Below are positions 10,893 to 23,320 of a stretch of DNA of 64,000 nucleotides, piece by piece. A program made the translations under genes and the position numbers. Source of the DNA: Lasiosphaeria ovina (lineage: Eukaryota; Ascomycota; Sordariomycetes; Sordariales; Lasiosphaeriaceae); assembly GCA_033439765.1 (NCBI GenBank), contig JAULSN010000007.1:2480001-2544000 (forward strand). Direction: 5' to 3'. Position 1 is the first letter of the stretch; every line of letters begins with the position of its first letter. The notes under the pieces are model-generated. The model saw only the letters and a program-made list of their open reading frames with translations, was not told the DNA's origin and searched no databases.

Positions 10893-13800
10893 GCGCTGGA
10901 GACGAAACTCGGTGCGTTGATTATGTCCCCGAGCTTATGCGAAGGGGTGGATTGAGAGAGGGTTGTGAAAATGGGACCGACACGACTGGAACATCGAGAG
11001 TCCCAGGGTCAATGACGACGACCAAGAGAAGCGCGGGCGTTTTAGGGCTGAATACTGTGACGGGCCGTTTTGGCAAGACGGCCACGATTTCGCACTGAGC
11101 AAAGGACCAGTCAATAGAAAAAGCCATATCCCCAGGTGGATGGTAACAGGCCTGTTTAGACTAGCCTTTTCCGGAGCGACGAAAAGAAGCTTCCGTCGTA
11201 GCCATGCATCGGACTTGGGCATGCCTCGCGGACCTCGACGGGCCGCAGACAGCGTGTCCCTGGTTGGCGAGGCGTTGAGTTACTTCTTTTTAGCATTGAT
11301 CAGGACTAGTATTATACCCTCTTAGAAATCCAGCTAGTTGATGCTGAAGCGATTGATTCCGTGCAGAAACGACAAGCTCCTGGATTTCAATGTGGTATAT
11401 CGATCGGCCTTGAACAGCAGCTAATGATGAGAAAAAAGGTCATAGCACTAGGTGCCCTCAACGGCTTTTTTTCGTAGGGGTACTCTCGACTATATTGTTT
11501 ATGTCGGTTGCTGACGCTGCCTTGTCCGTAGAAATCGGTTGCTCGACCTTGGTCCTCGACTTCTGAAAGATTATGACATTGCCCGCTATAAAAGAGTCAC
11601 TCTTTAAGAATGGGTGAGATCATTTTCCTATTCAAGCGCTCTCCAGCGTCTGTGTTAATTAGCCGGCACCAGATGTCACAGAATCAGTGTGTATTCATTC
11701 TATAATGATGAGGTTAACAGGCCTGACGTCCATCTCATCCAAGATTTGATCTCCTAGTCATGTGTGTTTGAGTGATATTGGACTTGAAGTATAAATATGG
11801 CGTGGGAATGAATCTGGCGAGACGCTCTCCTACCTCGGGGTTGCGTTGTTGATAATAGTCTGTACGAGTTATAGATCTAAATGGGTAGTCTGAGACTATT
11901 CATTAGATAGGCCTATGGTAGTTATATAGTACTAATTAAGTATAATACATTTCGAGAGACATTATCTCCATTAGGATTTCAAAACTTCGCTTATCCAAAA
12001 ACTCATGAACAAATAAAACCATTATCATCTAGGGGATCCCATTATTGGAGCCATATTATCCTACCGCCAGCCACCTCCCACTGGGTTTTTTGCCTGTAAC
12101 CATAAGAATATTTCCGTCTTCCCCTGGCGCCTCTCGCGTCTATTCTGAATATCTTTTTACCATCCTCTATTAGTATTTCCTTCAACAAGCGCCTTCACGC
12201 TCAGTTATGCAATCTGTAATCTAATGCCTAGAATGGTTAATGGTTGTTAGCGCGGTATCAGTGAAACTTGCCCGCTGGCAAGCTCGCCCGAGCACCCAGT
12301 GCTTCATCTATGCCCGCGAGGAGTTCGAGGTTAACAACTTTGCAACGCCATCCAGCGACTCGATGGGCAAGGCTTAACAAAAATATGTTTCCGCTACCTT
12401 CTCTAGTATGGTGAAGAACAGTTACCCAAACCACAAGACCTGGTCTGTAATATCTTTTTCACGAGATCGAATGTCTATTCAATCAAAGGCTGGTATAAAT
12501 TGATCGGTCAGATCATACTTCAACCAGTGAACCATGGACTTGGCTCCAACGGTTGGGCAGTTGGACGGTTGGGCGGACGGTTGGACTGACGGTTGGACGC
12601 ATAGTTGAGCACGCGACATACCCAGACCCAAGCAAAAGAAGAACTAGGCCTTCAATAACATGGTTGTGTGGGGATTCCGCCCCAAACCTAAGAGGGTGTT
12701 AAAGGGGCTAAATACCGCTTGATCCTCATCAACCAAGATGCTCACCACCTATGAAACAGAAATCGAAGCAAGAGATTAAGTAGAATTATCACCTTACATA
12801 TTGTACAAAAGAAGCAGTCAAAATCCAGACCGGAATACCTAGATACCCAGGCATGAAAAACCTAAACAGCAGTGCACCTGTTTTAAAGTACAAACATGTG
12901 GAGTATAAACCAAGAAAAGTGGAAGAAAGTTTCCGCACCATCCATAAACCGTTTCGTACATGAAATAAGAAAGTAAACCCGAACAAGAAGGAAACCTAAC
13001 CAATATCCACAAACTCAATAATTACTACACTTACAGACCGAATAGCATGCACATAGGTAGGTAATCATCACACTCCAGCTGGCAGAGCCCTTCCAATCTC
13101 TCACAACCGACCGGATGAACTGGTCAACAACAGTAAATAGCGGCACAGCACAGAGAGATAAAGACGCATGGAGCGGCGCGGCTGAACAGTTTCCTACCGG
13201 CGGGTTTATCCCTCCTGTTCGCTAAGGCACGGACGGCCACTTCACTTTAACCATCCCACCTATCTCCGAAAACCCGACAGGGAGCGAAGGCAGGCAGACA
13301 TTTTAGCCTGGACCGGGCAGAGCTGAGCTTATTTCAACCTCGCGGCAGGAATTAGACTTAAATTCTTCTTTCTGCTGTGCCGCGAGACAATGTCGCATTG
13401 TCAGATTCCCATGCCGCCGATCGTCTTTTCTCGCGTGGGGCACACGCCGCACACATAACGGCCAACGAGTCCCAGACCCACTGCGGCTCTCGGCATTCCG
13501 AGGCGCAGGTAAAAATGCTAAAATCCGACGCTCCCCCAACCTTGACTTGACATCCGCGAATTTTGCCTCTCCGCCTTCCGTCTTCCACTTCCGTCTTTCT
13601 ATAATACGACAGAAAACACATCGCAGCAGACCGAACAAAGTGCTGGACTGAGAGCTGGCCGTTAGAACACGAAACACCATGGCACCATTTCACCCTGGCT
13701 ATTCACGAAAAGTCCAATGATCAGGAAATTGGCTTAAGATAACGGCGGCCTAATTGCGTCCAAATGATGCCCGCCGCGCCAGAAGAGAATCGAAGATGTA

Positions 13801-14227
13801 CTGTATGTACGAGTTGCACCGGAAAACCAACGTAATGGATATAGGGCCGAGAACAAGCTGCTCCTCCCCTCAAGTCTCGAAAAGAATCAAAGTAAAAAAG
13901 AAGAACCAATGCAAATTTCCCGATAGTTTTCGCGACCCCCAAATCATTGCCGTGGTACCATTGCTGGTCCAGCACTTTATTCGTCGTCAACTGATGCACG
14001 TATTGCTCCCCGTCGATAAGCAGAGTTGCTGAACGGCGACGAACTCCCCAAAAATACACCCCTCTCAGTCCCAGCCAGAGAATAGAAATGGACAAAGCTG
14101 GCCAGGCGAACACACCATCTGTGTACAAAGTTTATATTCTACACAAAGACAGGGCAAAGTGGCCCCGCTGATAGCAGACTAACTCTGGAAGCGCGTCGAA
14201 ATGAGGGCTCCGAGTTGAGATGCTGCG
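10893..14227. other. Gene-poor AT-richer intergenic region
   Basis: About 3.3 kb without a supported gene. The first few hundred bases are 3' flank of the ceramide synthase gene. From about 11,300 to 13,100 the base composition turns distinctly AT-richer (for example 11,880-12,000), and no frame resembles a known protein. A 12-bp tandem repeat lies at 12,549-12,600. The stretch 13,300-14,227 is GC-balanced and should include the 3' flank of the CAP-domain gene. Confidence 0.5.
12549..12600 (+). repeat. 12-bp tandem repeat, ACGGTTGG-based
   Basis: Four units starting ACGGTTGG at 12549, 12565, 12577 and 12589; the last three are spaced exactly 12 bp and differ only in the last three or four bases. 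A four-base TTGG interrupts after the first unit. Confidence 0.8.
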
Positions 14228-15270
14228 TTACGACTGCTGGAAAGTGACAGTGGGTCGACCAAGTGGACGCAACACATTCTTGTCAAAGGATCCACCAACA
14301 TTACCTGTAAGACATGTGTTAGCGGTGCAAATAGTCAAAGAGTGCGAAGATGTTGACATACCCTGCGGGAAATAGTTGCAGACAGTGAACCAGGAACCCA
14401 TCGTCTTAGCAATGGTTCCTGCCGGGCAGAACTGGGAAGCACAGCCGACTTGCTGAGTGCCCTTCCAGACAACTTGCGAAAAGTGGCCCCAGTCCTTGAA
14501 GGTATCCTGGTTCGGTGACGGGCTACCGTACTCGACAAACGAGTTGAACTCGCCGTTGTACCAAAAGTTAGAGGCTGCTTGGCCGACAGCATTGTTAGGG
14601 CCGATTGCCTCTGGGTTGTTAGACCTGGCGACCATGGCAAGGTTCTGGCCGTAACCGCCTCCGCCGATTTCACTACCGATATGGTTAGTTTATTTCTTGA
14701 ACATTTATGAGGCGGAGAAACAGCTTACAGGTCGTGCTTGAACTCGCACTTGGACGCGAGCTGCTGGGCGAAGCTGGCATAACTATCGCCCCATGTCAAG
14801 TCGCCCGCCGAATGGTTGGATCGATGAACATTATGGTTCTGAAGAGCAATGGCCTGGTAGTCATTAGCCGGCGCCGCGGCGGCTGCGACCTTAGGAGAGG
14901 CGGCGGGAGCGGGAGCGGGAGAGGGTGAAGGCGAGGGCTTGACGACCACTGGCGCAACCGGTGCCGGAGGCGGAGATGGCGATGGCGACGGCGGGGGAGG
15001 CGGAGGAGGCGGGGGAGGCGGAGGAGGCGGTGCAGGAGGAGCGGCCGGAGCGACGACCACTGGCGCAGGTGTCGGCACGGGGGTGGGAATGGAAGTGGCG
15101 GGCGGAACAACTTTGGCCTGGTTGGCGGCAATCGTCGATCCACCGGATACCGTCACAGTAACGAACTGCACCACGACCTCAGTCTCGACAAACAGTCTTC
15201 GTCGCTCGAGAATGGGGCTCGCAGCGGCCAGGATGGCGCCTGAAGCGGCAATGAAGATCGAGGATTTCAT
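14228..15270 (-). CDS. Secreted CAP-domain (SCP/PR-1-like) protein
   Basis: Extracellular protein of the CAP (cysteine-rich secretory/antigen 5/PR-1) superfamily; fungal members such as yeast Pry proteins bind sterols or fatty acids. Exons 14729-15270, 14362-14672 and 14228-14304 give 309 residues. Seen: an N-terminal hydrophobic signal peptide (about 1-18), a low-complexity Pro/Ala/Ser linker with a run of 14 prolines (about 60-130), then the CAP domain (about 137-290) with NVHRSNHSAGDLTWGDSYA, GYGQNLAM, GHFSQVVWKGTQQVGCA and TVCNYFPQGN, the family's signature strings including its histidine and glutamine positions. Cysteines in the domain fit the usual disulphides. The GC-rich + strand ORF opposite the linker is only a shadow of the proline codons. 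Function as lipid exporter or effector is inferred from family only. Confidence 0.9.
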
Positions 15271-18200
15271 ATTGTTTTGTTCTGTTTGCTAACACTTGGT
15301 AGATCTTCGTTTTTTGTCTGGTTAGTCTCTTTTGGACACGACTGAGAAAGGAATTGACGACCGGCGTCAGAGTAAAAGAAGGAAGCTTGGGATATTGTTG
15401 TTGGGAGTGCTAAAGGCTTGCAGCAAGGATTGAACAAGGCAAAAGCTTTGTCCCGAGCAATAAAGCTCCCCAAAACAATCCTCTTGTCCGGATAGTGGAG
15501 GACCGCGGTGCAGTGATCCTTCAATACTCGGCGACTAAAGCAACACACAAGGGATAATCGACGTACCTTTTGATGTATGCCGTGGCGAGATATGGATGAC
15601 CTTATCCAGAAAGACACGTCGTTCTGGTGGCCTTTGTCGGGGAGGATCGAGGTTATGTACTCAGAACCCAGCTGGTGGCAGCACTGCTGATGTCGGACCC
15701 TTCAAGGACGCCAACGGGATTGTGCACTCAAGTGAGTGTGGTGAGACAGCAGCCTGGCTGGATCGAGATGACGTTTGTTTCTCTTGCCCCGAGGAACCAA
15801 GTTGGAAAGTGCCCGTGGAAGGAGTGACGAGAAGAGGAGAGACAGCGGCGAAACCTGGGCGTCCGCCTCGATCAGGGTCCACGAAAGGCACGAAAACCAC
15901 GAGGCCGAGGTTGCGCACTGGAGAGCGGGGTCTGCAGAAGACAAGGACGACAGACCGAGACTCGGGAAGGGCGAATCGACGTGTTTTGGGAGAGTGGAAA
16001 TGCCGATAACGACGCTGTTGTGCTTTTCAAGGAGCGTGGGGTCGGCGAAGGACCGGGGAAGAAAGAGTGTGGTGAAAAAGAAAGATGGGCGATCAACGAA
16101 GGGCACTTGTTTAAAGGAATGGACTGGAGAAAAACTCCAAAAGAAGGGCGGGCGAGAAGCTCGAGCACGGCGTGGTTACCGTCGTGGCCGGCAAGATGGG
16201 ATGGATGTGAGAAGATGAAGAAAGCAGGAGGTGAAGGGAAGGCGCAAATCGCAACAGAGGGCAGGCGGGTGCGGAATTGGGTCTAGCTCCGTGCTCACGG
16301 GACAGCCCTGGCTCCTGGAAACCCCAAGGCAAACGCGGTGAAGAATCCCAGCACGTCGGTTCTAGCGGTCGACCCTTTGCACGTCACTGCAATCTTCAAC
16401 AAACGTGGGTGGGGCGTAAAATTAGCAAATCAAGCTTGGCCTGCAATAAAGGCTGTGGAATTGGCAGGCGCTGGGGGCTGATGCACTAGAAAGTTCCTTC
16501 CTGGTCCGGCTGGGGAAGCTTGAAGCCAAAAAGCCGAGCAGATCCCCCAACTTTTGCGGACAGAGCAAGATCATTTCCCCAGCGATTGAAGCAGTGAGGG
16601 AAGAGAATTAGACGTATATGTATTCCGCTGGGCCCCGGAGCTGACCGCTGCACTCCGAAGGGTCACGGCGTATTGTGGTTTCTGGATCGGCTATTGGGTC
16701 ACAATGGGCAGTTTAGGGCGGCCGTTGTGTGGCCTCTTGATCTCAGGGTTGTCTGGCGCCAGCCCGACAATTGGCTTGAGGGCCACGGCCACAGTTGATC
16801 CCATACTTCTGAGACTGGCCCCCCGCTTTGCAGGCCAGCAGTGGTGGGAAAGCTGGCGACGGAATGCGCTTTCGTCTTGACTCCACTGAGGTGAGGCACT
16901 GACGGCTCTCCCAAATCCCTGGCGCGACTCCTCTTCCCCTGCAGCCGCCCGGCCCCACAATCTGCCCCAGGCCAATCCAGCCAATCTGGTGCCCGTGCCT
17001 TGCAGGAGCCACCGAAGGGCGTTGCGACCAATGAGACAGGGAGATTTCTTAATGCTCCCCGGACTTTGTCCAACCCCAAATCATCTGAAGTCTGACGGTC
17101 AAGGGAGTGTCAACCCGAATTCCAAGTATTCAGGCATCGACTGACATTTGGGAATATTTATTTAATACTGGGCCGCCGAAGAGGTCTGGACAGGGCAATC
17201 TAGCGGTGATCCCTAGGCGATCGCGGATTTGAGCAGCTGCCCTCATGAAACGGCCTTAATTTTAATGGGAACCCCATCAATTGGCTTGCGGACCCCGAGC
17301 GCTAGGCCCCCGTGAAGCAGCTCACCAGCGGCGCGGCTCGACTAACACGAATTGCTTCGCCTTTCCCTTCGGCATGTTATCTCAATCTGTAATTTAGAAA
17401 ATCTCACGCCTAACAGCAAAGACGGATTACTCGCTGAATTGCCCCAAAATAACGGAGAGGAAATTGTTAACGTGAAAGGTCCTGCGCTAAAGTAATCGGT
17501 AAACGGGAATGTGCCCCACCAAGAAAGGGGCTAACAGTGGGGCTCTCCTCTCCTGTTCCAGATCGATCTCCTTCCCGGATCACGACAAATTGCTCGCAGC
17601 TTCCCACCTGGGCTGGGGATAGATCCCCGTCACCCCACTTGCTGTTTTGACATCAACCCGATCAACGAGTTTCCATTGCTGCCGCTCATTTGGTGGCAGT
17701 TTACTGTCCCTTTCCTTGTGCAATGCTCTAGAGTTTGCAAATTTGACTTAGGTTATCTGAGAAACCAAGACATTTTACAAACGCTCATTGCCAAACCCCA
17801 AAACACACAAACAGCAGCTGTTACAGGGCGCCAAACCTGCACTAAACCTTTCTTAACCATGCTGCACAACCCAGCCCACCTGCGCACCGAGCGATGACGA
17901 TGATGGGGGTGAACAAAAGCGCACCTTTCTTGTGACGTGTCTGGATTACCAATTGCCTGCCCGAACATTGGGATGAGATGACCCTCAAGAAGCTTACTGG
18001 CTCTTGTCGCATCCGCATCCGCGTTATACCCAAGCCCAACCTGGAAGAGTCGGGAGTCAGGACATGTTGTTCTTACTCCTCCCTCGCCGCAAGCCCATCC
18101 CCGCCGCCTATTAGGAGTGAGGAAGAGGCTCTAAGTTTCAGGCGTTTCCATACATGCACTCCTTGCGCCATTTTTGCCAGCACCAGATTTAGCTGTCTGC

Positions 18201-18536
18201 CCAATTAAGGTCATGTTGGAATGATCACTCAGTATTCATCCCAACCTAGCTATGATACGCACTATGGCCAATGCAGGGCTATTGGGACCGGCCATCAGGG
18301 ACCGACTCGATGGTCATCCCAACATGAGCGCCATGCGGTAAAATAAAATGCACAGTCAGCTCGGATCTCTGGGGCAGGCGGTGGTTACGCAGACCAGGCA
18401 GCCCTGAGGCCTGGTTGGCCATGGTGACAAACAGTCCAAACCTCAGGTTGTGCCACCATGAACAACGCCGTCAAATCACCTCCCTGCAGGGGGGCCCCTT
18501 TTGTGAGGCCAAGCGGCCCCCAGTTTCTCTTGTCGT

Positions 18537-18563
18537 CGACCCGCGACCCGCGACCCGCGACCC
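18537..18563. repeat. 7-bp tandem repeat (CGACCCG)
   Basis: Almost four perfect copies of CGACCCG in tandem. Confidence 0.8.
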
Positions 18564-20157
18564 ATCATCGAACCGTCGGGCTAGCACTGGCGACCCCTCG
18601 CGTATTTGGGCTACACTCGTGTATACGCCGTTATCCTGCGTATCGCCGGCTCGAGGAAGCTGATGGGCCTCGGCCTGACGCCAGGAACGTACAATGAGAG
18701 GCGAGACCACGCGGTCTGCCTCGAGATCAGAGAGTTGCACAGTTTGTACTTTTCTCGTGTGGTTGCACATCGTCTTGCCTCGAGACCCCTACTATGTACT
18801 TGTGGTCGTGGTCGACAGATCAGCAGTCTAGGTGCAATATCTCGCCCTCTCTCCAGCCTGGTTGCAGATGCTGCTAGAGTCTTAGATCCCATTTGTCACA
18901 TTAAAAGACCCGTTCCTGCTGATTCATGCTCGCTCGGTCTATACACAACACGAGACAGAGACCCGGGTCTTATTACTTTCACTCGGAATATCGCCAATCA
19001 TCCATGTTGGCTGTCAAGTGACGTGCTCTGTTTCCCGAGCTCAGAACCGAAACCATGTCTTCGGTGTTGACTCTGGCGGGTAGTCAGAATAGTCCTCATG
19101 GACCCCCAGATTTCGCTTCATGGCTCTTCACGTGCTGTGTTCATTCAACCTTGGATAATGGCATAAACCTCTCCTCTCAAACTAACACGTTGAATCTGTA
19201 TCCCACGTGTGCGAGCGGCTTTCTGCCACGCACTGATGCGCCTTTTCTTCCCTCCGCAAACCGATACGTCCGAGAGGTCGCGGACTGCCGGTACTCTCCT
19301 GGATTCCCTTTCATCCCTGCTCCCAACGGCTGTTTAGGAGTATGCGGCATACCGAATGTGAGCCGGGCTACTGGCCGAGCCGTCTGTTAGGGATATATTG
19401 CGTGGCGTCGGCAGCGTTTCTCGGCGCCCATTTCTGTGGTGACACAAAAGAAACACATCGTCCGCTATTCTGTCCTCCTTTAGCTTTATGGATCTTGTCT
19501 GCAGTGCTTCGATCTGTCTGGGCGACCAGACGAATCATCCGGGACTGTCAACCGGATCGGTTTCAGCAGTTCTGGAAACCTGGCTTGTCTAACATTGAGC
19601 GCCGAACGACCGAGTAGTTGGAAGAGGTGTCACTTGGTGATCAGCGATGATATACATGTCTATGTGGCACTGGGCCCCGGATCAGTAATCTGTTGCGGGA
19701 TCTCGGGTTTAAGGATGGCACTTTTCCGGTGCATTTTTCTTGTTCATCGTTGTGCGACGACCGTTTGTGACACGCCGAGACATTGCTCGCCCTCTCCGGT
19801 CTCGAATTTGCTCTTTGCGCGCAGCGGCCTTAAGCTCCCTCTGCACGCCGGCAACTCCCTTCTCGGCACATTCTGCGGCCTTGATGTCGTTCATCCACGA
19901 GTAGGCGCTCTCGGCCAGGAGGCTAAGTTTGAGTAACGCAGGCACCTCCCGGCCATCCATCCAAGATTTTAGGAGATTCTTGCCCGTAATAGCACAATAC
20001 GCGGCGCACCGCCCTGTCTTGCTTTGTCGACCACAAACACAGCATCCTCCCCAAACCCCTCTTCCAGCCCCGTGCGTCGGAGGTTTTTCGGGATCGAGTT
20101 TTCAACAAAAGATGGCATTCTTTCTCTCCTCGCATGTTCCTGACGACTTAGCTTCCT

Positions 20158-20171
20158 CCCCCCCCCCCCCC
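20158..20171. repeat. Homopolymer C tract
   Basis: Fourteen consecutive cytosines; a G-rich run on the other strand and also a likely place for sequencing length error. Confidence 0.9.
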
Positions 20172-21530
20172 GGCTTCTATCCGGCTCCTATGCCCGGCCT
20201 CGCCGCCGTCGTGAGACGTGGTGCACGACCCATGGTGCCTGCTTGGCGGGATTTTCCTCTCTTACAGCCTGTCTCTGGATGTAGTGTGGCCGGTCTAGGC
20301 AGTGGCGGAAGGGGACACACTGTTCTACTTCATAGCAGAACCTGATAAATATAGCGATGGGACTGACAGACCCCGGAGTAAACTTCCCGGATGTTGAGTC
20401 GAATCTACATGTCATTCCCTGTGCTTCTTGCACTCACTAGGCACGTAGTGACCAGTCTTGATGTTCGAACAATAAGACGTTTGGGATTCATATAACCAAC
20501 CAACCCACACATTCCCACCGAATTCCACCAGCAGCAGCTCAGGGCTGTGAGCTGCCACCTAGAAGGAAACAAACCGGGCAGACGTGCATTGTATGCACAT
20601 GACATCCATGAAGATGCATACCCGCACACACGCGGCAGCCATAACCCGTGAGGAGACCATACGTACCCGAATAACACACACTCGTTCCATATAGAGTAGA
20701 TAGCGCCTTCACAGCAAGCAAGCACTTCCAAAACGCAGACTGGATGCTCCGCTCCGCTTCTCCACCGAGCGTAGGACAATAAGGCGAGGCACAGTACTAG
20801 TAGTCAGCCGGCGCGTGTCAGACGACGACGATGACGACGCGCAGCCATCAACCGTGCCCCTGTCTGTGCTCGTGGCCAGAACGGCCGGTAATAAGCAGAA
20901 TACTGAACCGACTTCTGGTAACCCACCGGCCCGGAAGACGAGAGTTCCGGGGGAAAGGGAACGGTAGACAGGAGGAGGCGAAAGAAAATGTAATCCAGAA
21001 GACCCTCCGAGGGCGCAGGGCAGGGTCGCGTTGTTGCTCAAACTCGGCCCAAAGACACAAAAGTGAGGGACACACGCAGCCAGCGCCAGCGCCAACGCCG
21101 AGGCGCGGGGTATCTCATGTAGATAGCACGCAGGGAGTGACAAACAGGCCCGTGTTTGCCACCGCGTGCGTTGGGTAGTTCCCCAACGAAGAAGAGAGAT
21201 GAATGATCAGAATGAATGATGAGAAACACCCTGTACACAGGCACAGCCCCAGTAGAGCAGACTCGAATGCTTGTTTGGTTTAGTTCCATCTGCCTTCTTT
21301 CGTTCTATTTCGTTCTTGTTTCCAGTAGTATATGTCACTACCTAGGTATGTACAGAGATCCCAACAAACTCACCCATGCACACACAAAAAAGCGCAACAA
21401 TGCACGCCTCAAGCACGACCGGACACATGCCTCCCGCCATTTCTTGGTGAGAGTTGTCTTTACGGGCGCATTCTGGCGTGTGTTGGCCCCGCATCAACCC
21501 CATACCCCGCGACTTGTCTTAGCTCACGCC

Positions 21531-22542
21531 TCACGATGTCGGGGCGGCGGCAGACTTGGGTGCGATGAACGGCTCGGCGTTCGGCGGGATGGTGTGGTGG
21601 GAGTAGATCTGCTTTTGTCTCAGGTGCACCGGGGTCGAGTTCTTGGGCTGGTCCGGGATGACTTTCTCGAGTTTCTTCAGAGGGTTTGTTAGCCAGGCTT
21701 TGTAATGCGTAGAAGGGCGGGAAGAGATGCTCATAGCCAATCTCGCCTCCCAGAAACGGGCTCTCGTCGTGGACGCATCTCAAAACCAGACCACGGCAAC
21801 ATTAAAAAGATGATCCGTCTGACGTACCAAGTTCTCAAACACGCACTTGTTCAGCTTCCACTCGGCTGGCCGACACTGCCAGAGCTGCTGGTTGTTGTTG
21901 TCGAGGCACTCCCAGTGTTTACGGAACTGCTCTAGGCAGGACTTGTTGATATCCTCGATCCTGTAGTAGACGGCGCGGTCAGCCGTCTGAGCCCAGTAGT
22001 GTAGCGGGGGGGATCATCATCAGCCGCTGCTCGCAGCTGGCGCTCTCCTTCCATCCCAGAATCTCCCATTCCGGAAGCAAAAGAGCAGACCCAACTGCGA
22101 GAGAGACAGAGAGACAGAGGTGGGCGAAGCTGGACGGACATACACGCTCCGGGCGCATCTGGTGACCCTCCGGCCCTCCTTCAGACAATCGAACTCGCCC
22201 TTCCCGGGGTTGTCGGTCTTGCATTGCATGAAGTCGTCATTGTAGGCACCGCAACGCGCGCCGATGAAGAAGGACGCCGAAAGGAGCGGGGCCGAGCTGG
22301 CGCCGAGCTCCTTGACCTTGGGGATCGAGTCGGGTAGGGGCGTCGTGTCGTAGAGGACCTTCTGGTTGAAGCTATATGCGTTGCGTGGGGGTGTCAGCGA
22401 AGCGGCTCTGGCACGACACAATAATTGCGCCCGCACCCTCTCCTCTCTCCATCATCCGGCGGCTCAGGACCCCAATTCGGTCGGTCGGGAAAAGCTGCAA
22501 CGGGAATAGTTGGACCACTTACACGGGCTTTCGTGTCGACAT
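21531..22542 (-). CDS. nuo-20.8: NADH:ubiquinone oxidoreductase 20.8 kDa subunit (NDUFA8/PGIV)
   Basis: Accessory subunit of mitochondrial respiratory complex I, located on the intermembrane-space side and imported by the Mia40 disulphide relay. Four exons, 22523-22542, 22144-22371, 21828-21960 and 21531-21674, give 174 residues. The first exon holds six full codons. Seen: VFNQKVLYDTTPLPDSIPKVKELGASSAPLMS-type N terminus, then the double CHCH region with CX9C-type spacing (RCGAYNDDFMQC, CLKEGRRVTRC, CLEQFRKHWEC, CRPAEWKLNKC), and a C-terminal tail IPDQPKNSTPVHLRQKQIYSHH. I placed the last acceptor at CTGAAG|AAACTC because a canonical GGCTAAC branch site lies just upstream and the join restores the conserved FENLKKxIPDQP-like text. 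It is divergent from nup57. Confidence 0.92.
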
Positions 22543-23101
22543 CTTGTCGGTGCCGGCGGGCGCGCTGTCGTCAATGCGGAGCTGCGATGCGTGGTTTGGA
22601 GCTTTCCCGCTCGAGGCGAGATGGAGGCTCAGGTTTCTGGACAGCTGTGGGTCACGGATTGGCGCCTGTGATTGGCTGCTGGTGTCTTTCAGCCCATCGC
22701 TTGGTGGGGCCTCAGGCTACGACGCGGTGAGGGAGCTTGGACCTTCCTTCAGCGGACTTGGGGCTATTTTTTTGCCCTGCGCATCGCATTTGATGGAAGC
22801 AAGGTAAGCGGCGCGTATTTCAAGCAAGCTACCTTCACTTTCGCTTTTTTGTGTGTTTGGTCTACCTATGCCGCCTGCCTTTGTTTCTGCTGCCAGTTGA
22901 CCTGCCTTGACGGATCGCTATTATACATATATATTGTATGCTTCACTGGTCTCCTGGACGACAACCGCATTCCACAACTCGGGCGGATTCCTTTTGACGG
23001 GCGACGTCTTTGTCACCATACCTGCGCGTCTTCTCCACCTCGCGACGACTTCACCACTTCACGGCTTCACCTGTTTGACATCCCCTCACCTTGCGACTAC
23101 C
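22543..23101. promoter_or_regulatory. Divergent promoter, complex I subunit and nup57
   Basis: About 560 bp between divergent start codons. Pyrimidine-rich leader precedes 23,102. Short ORFs here look like chance. Confidence 0.55.
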
Positions 23102-23288
23102 ATGTTTTCGTCTTCAAATTTCCGGCCCGCGGGCCAATCGGTGTTTGCCGGTGGCAACACGGGCGGGTTTGGACAGCCGCTTGCCAACCAAAACGTGAGC
23201 CTTCTGCAGTTTCCCGTTCATTCGCAAACAAGGAGAGTGTGGTACTGATGCAAACTTCACAGCAGCAACAGCAACAGCAAATGCAACA

Positions 23289-23320
<32 letters not shown>

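Larger units (their letters stand above)
15271..21530. other. Long region without a supported gene
   Basis: More than 6 kb. 15,271-15,600 is the promoter of the CAP-domain gene. Many ORFs of 60-154 codons occur on both strands (e.g. 15,596-16,009, 18,606-19,070, 19,929-20,345), but they overlap one another, lack shared intron signals and resemble no family I know. There is a C14 run at 20,158-20,171 and a 7-bp CGACCCG repeat at 18,537-18,563. A minus-strand ORF at 19,709-19,960 has a charged, coding-like composition but no recognisable domain. Long noncoding or lineage-specific genes cannot be excluded. Confidence 0.45.

Noticed and set aside
14939..15292. Glycine-rich ORF on the + strand
   Set aside because: It is the antisense of proline codons in the CAP-domain protein linker; composition alone keeps it open.
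18606..19070. 154-codon ORF in the gene-free region
   Set aside because: Overlaps other frames, no recognisable family, irregular composition.
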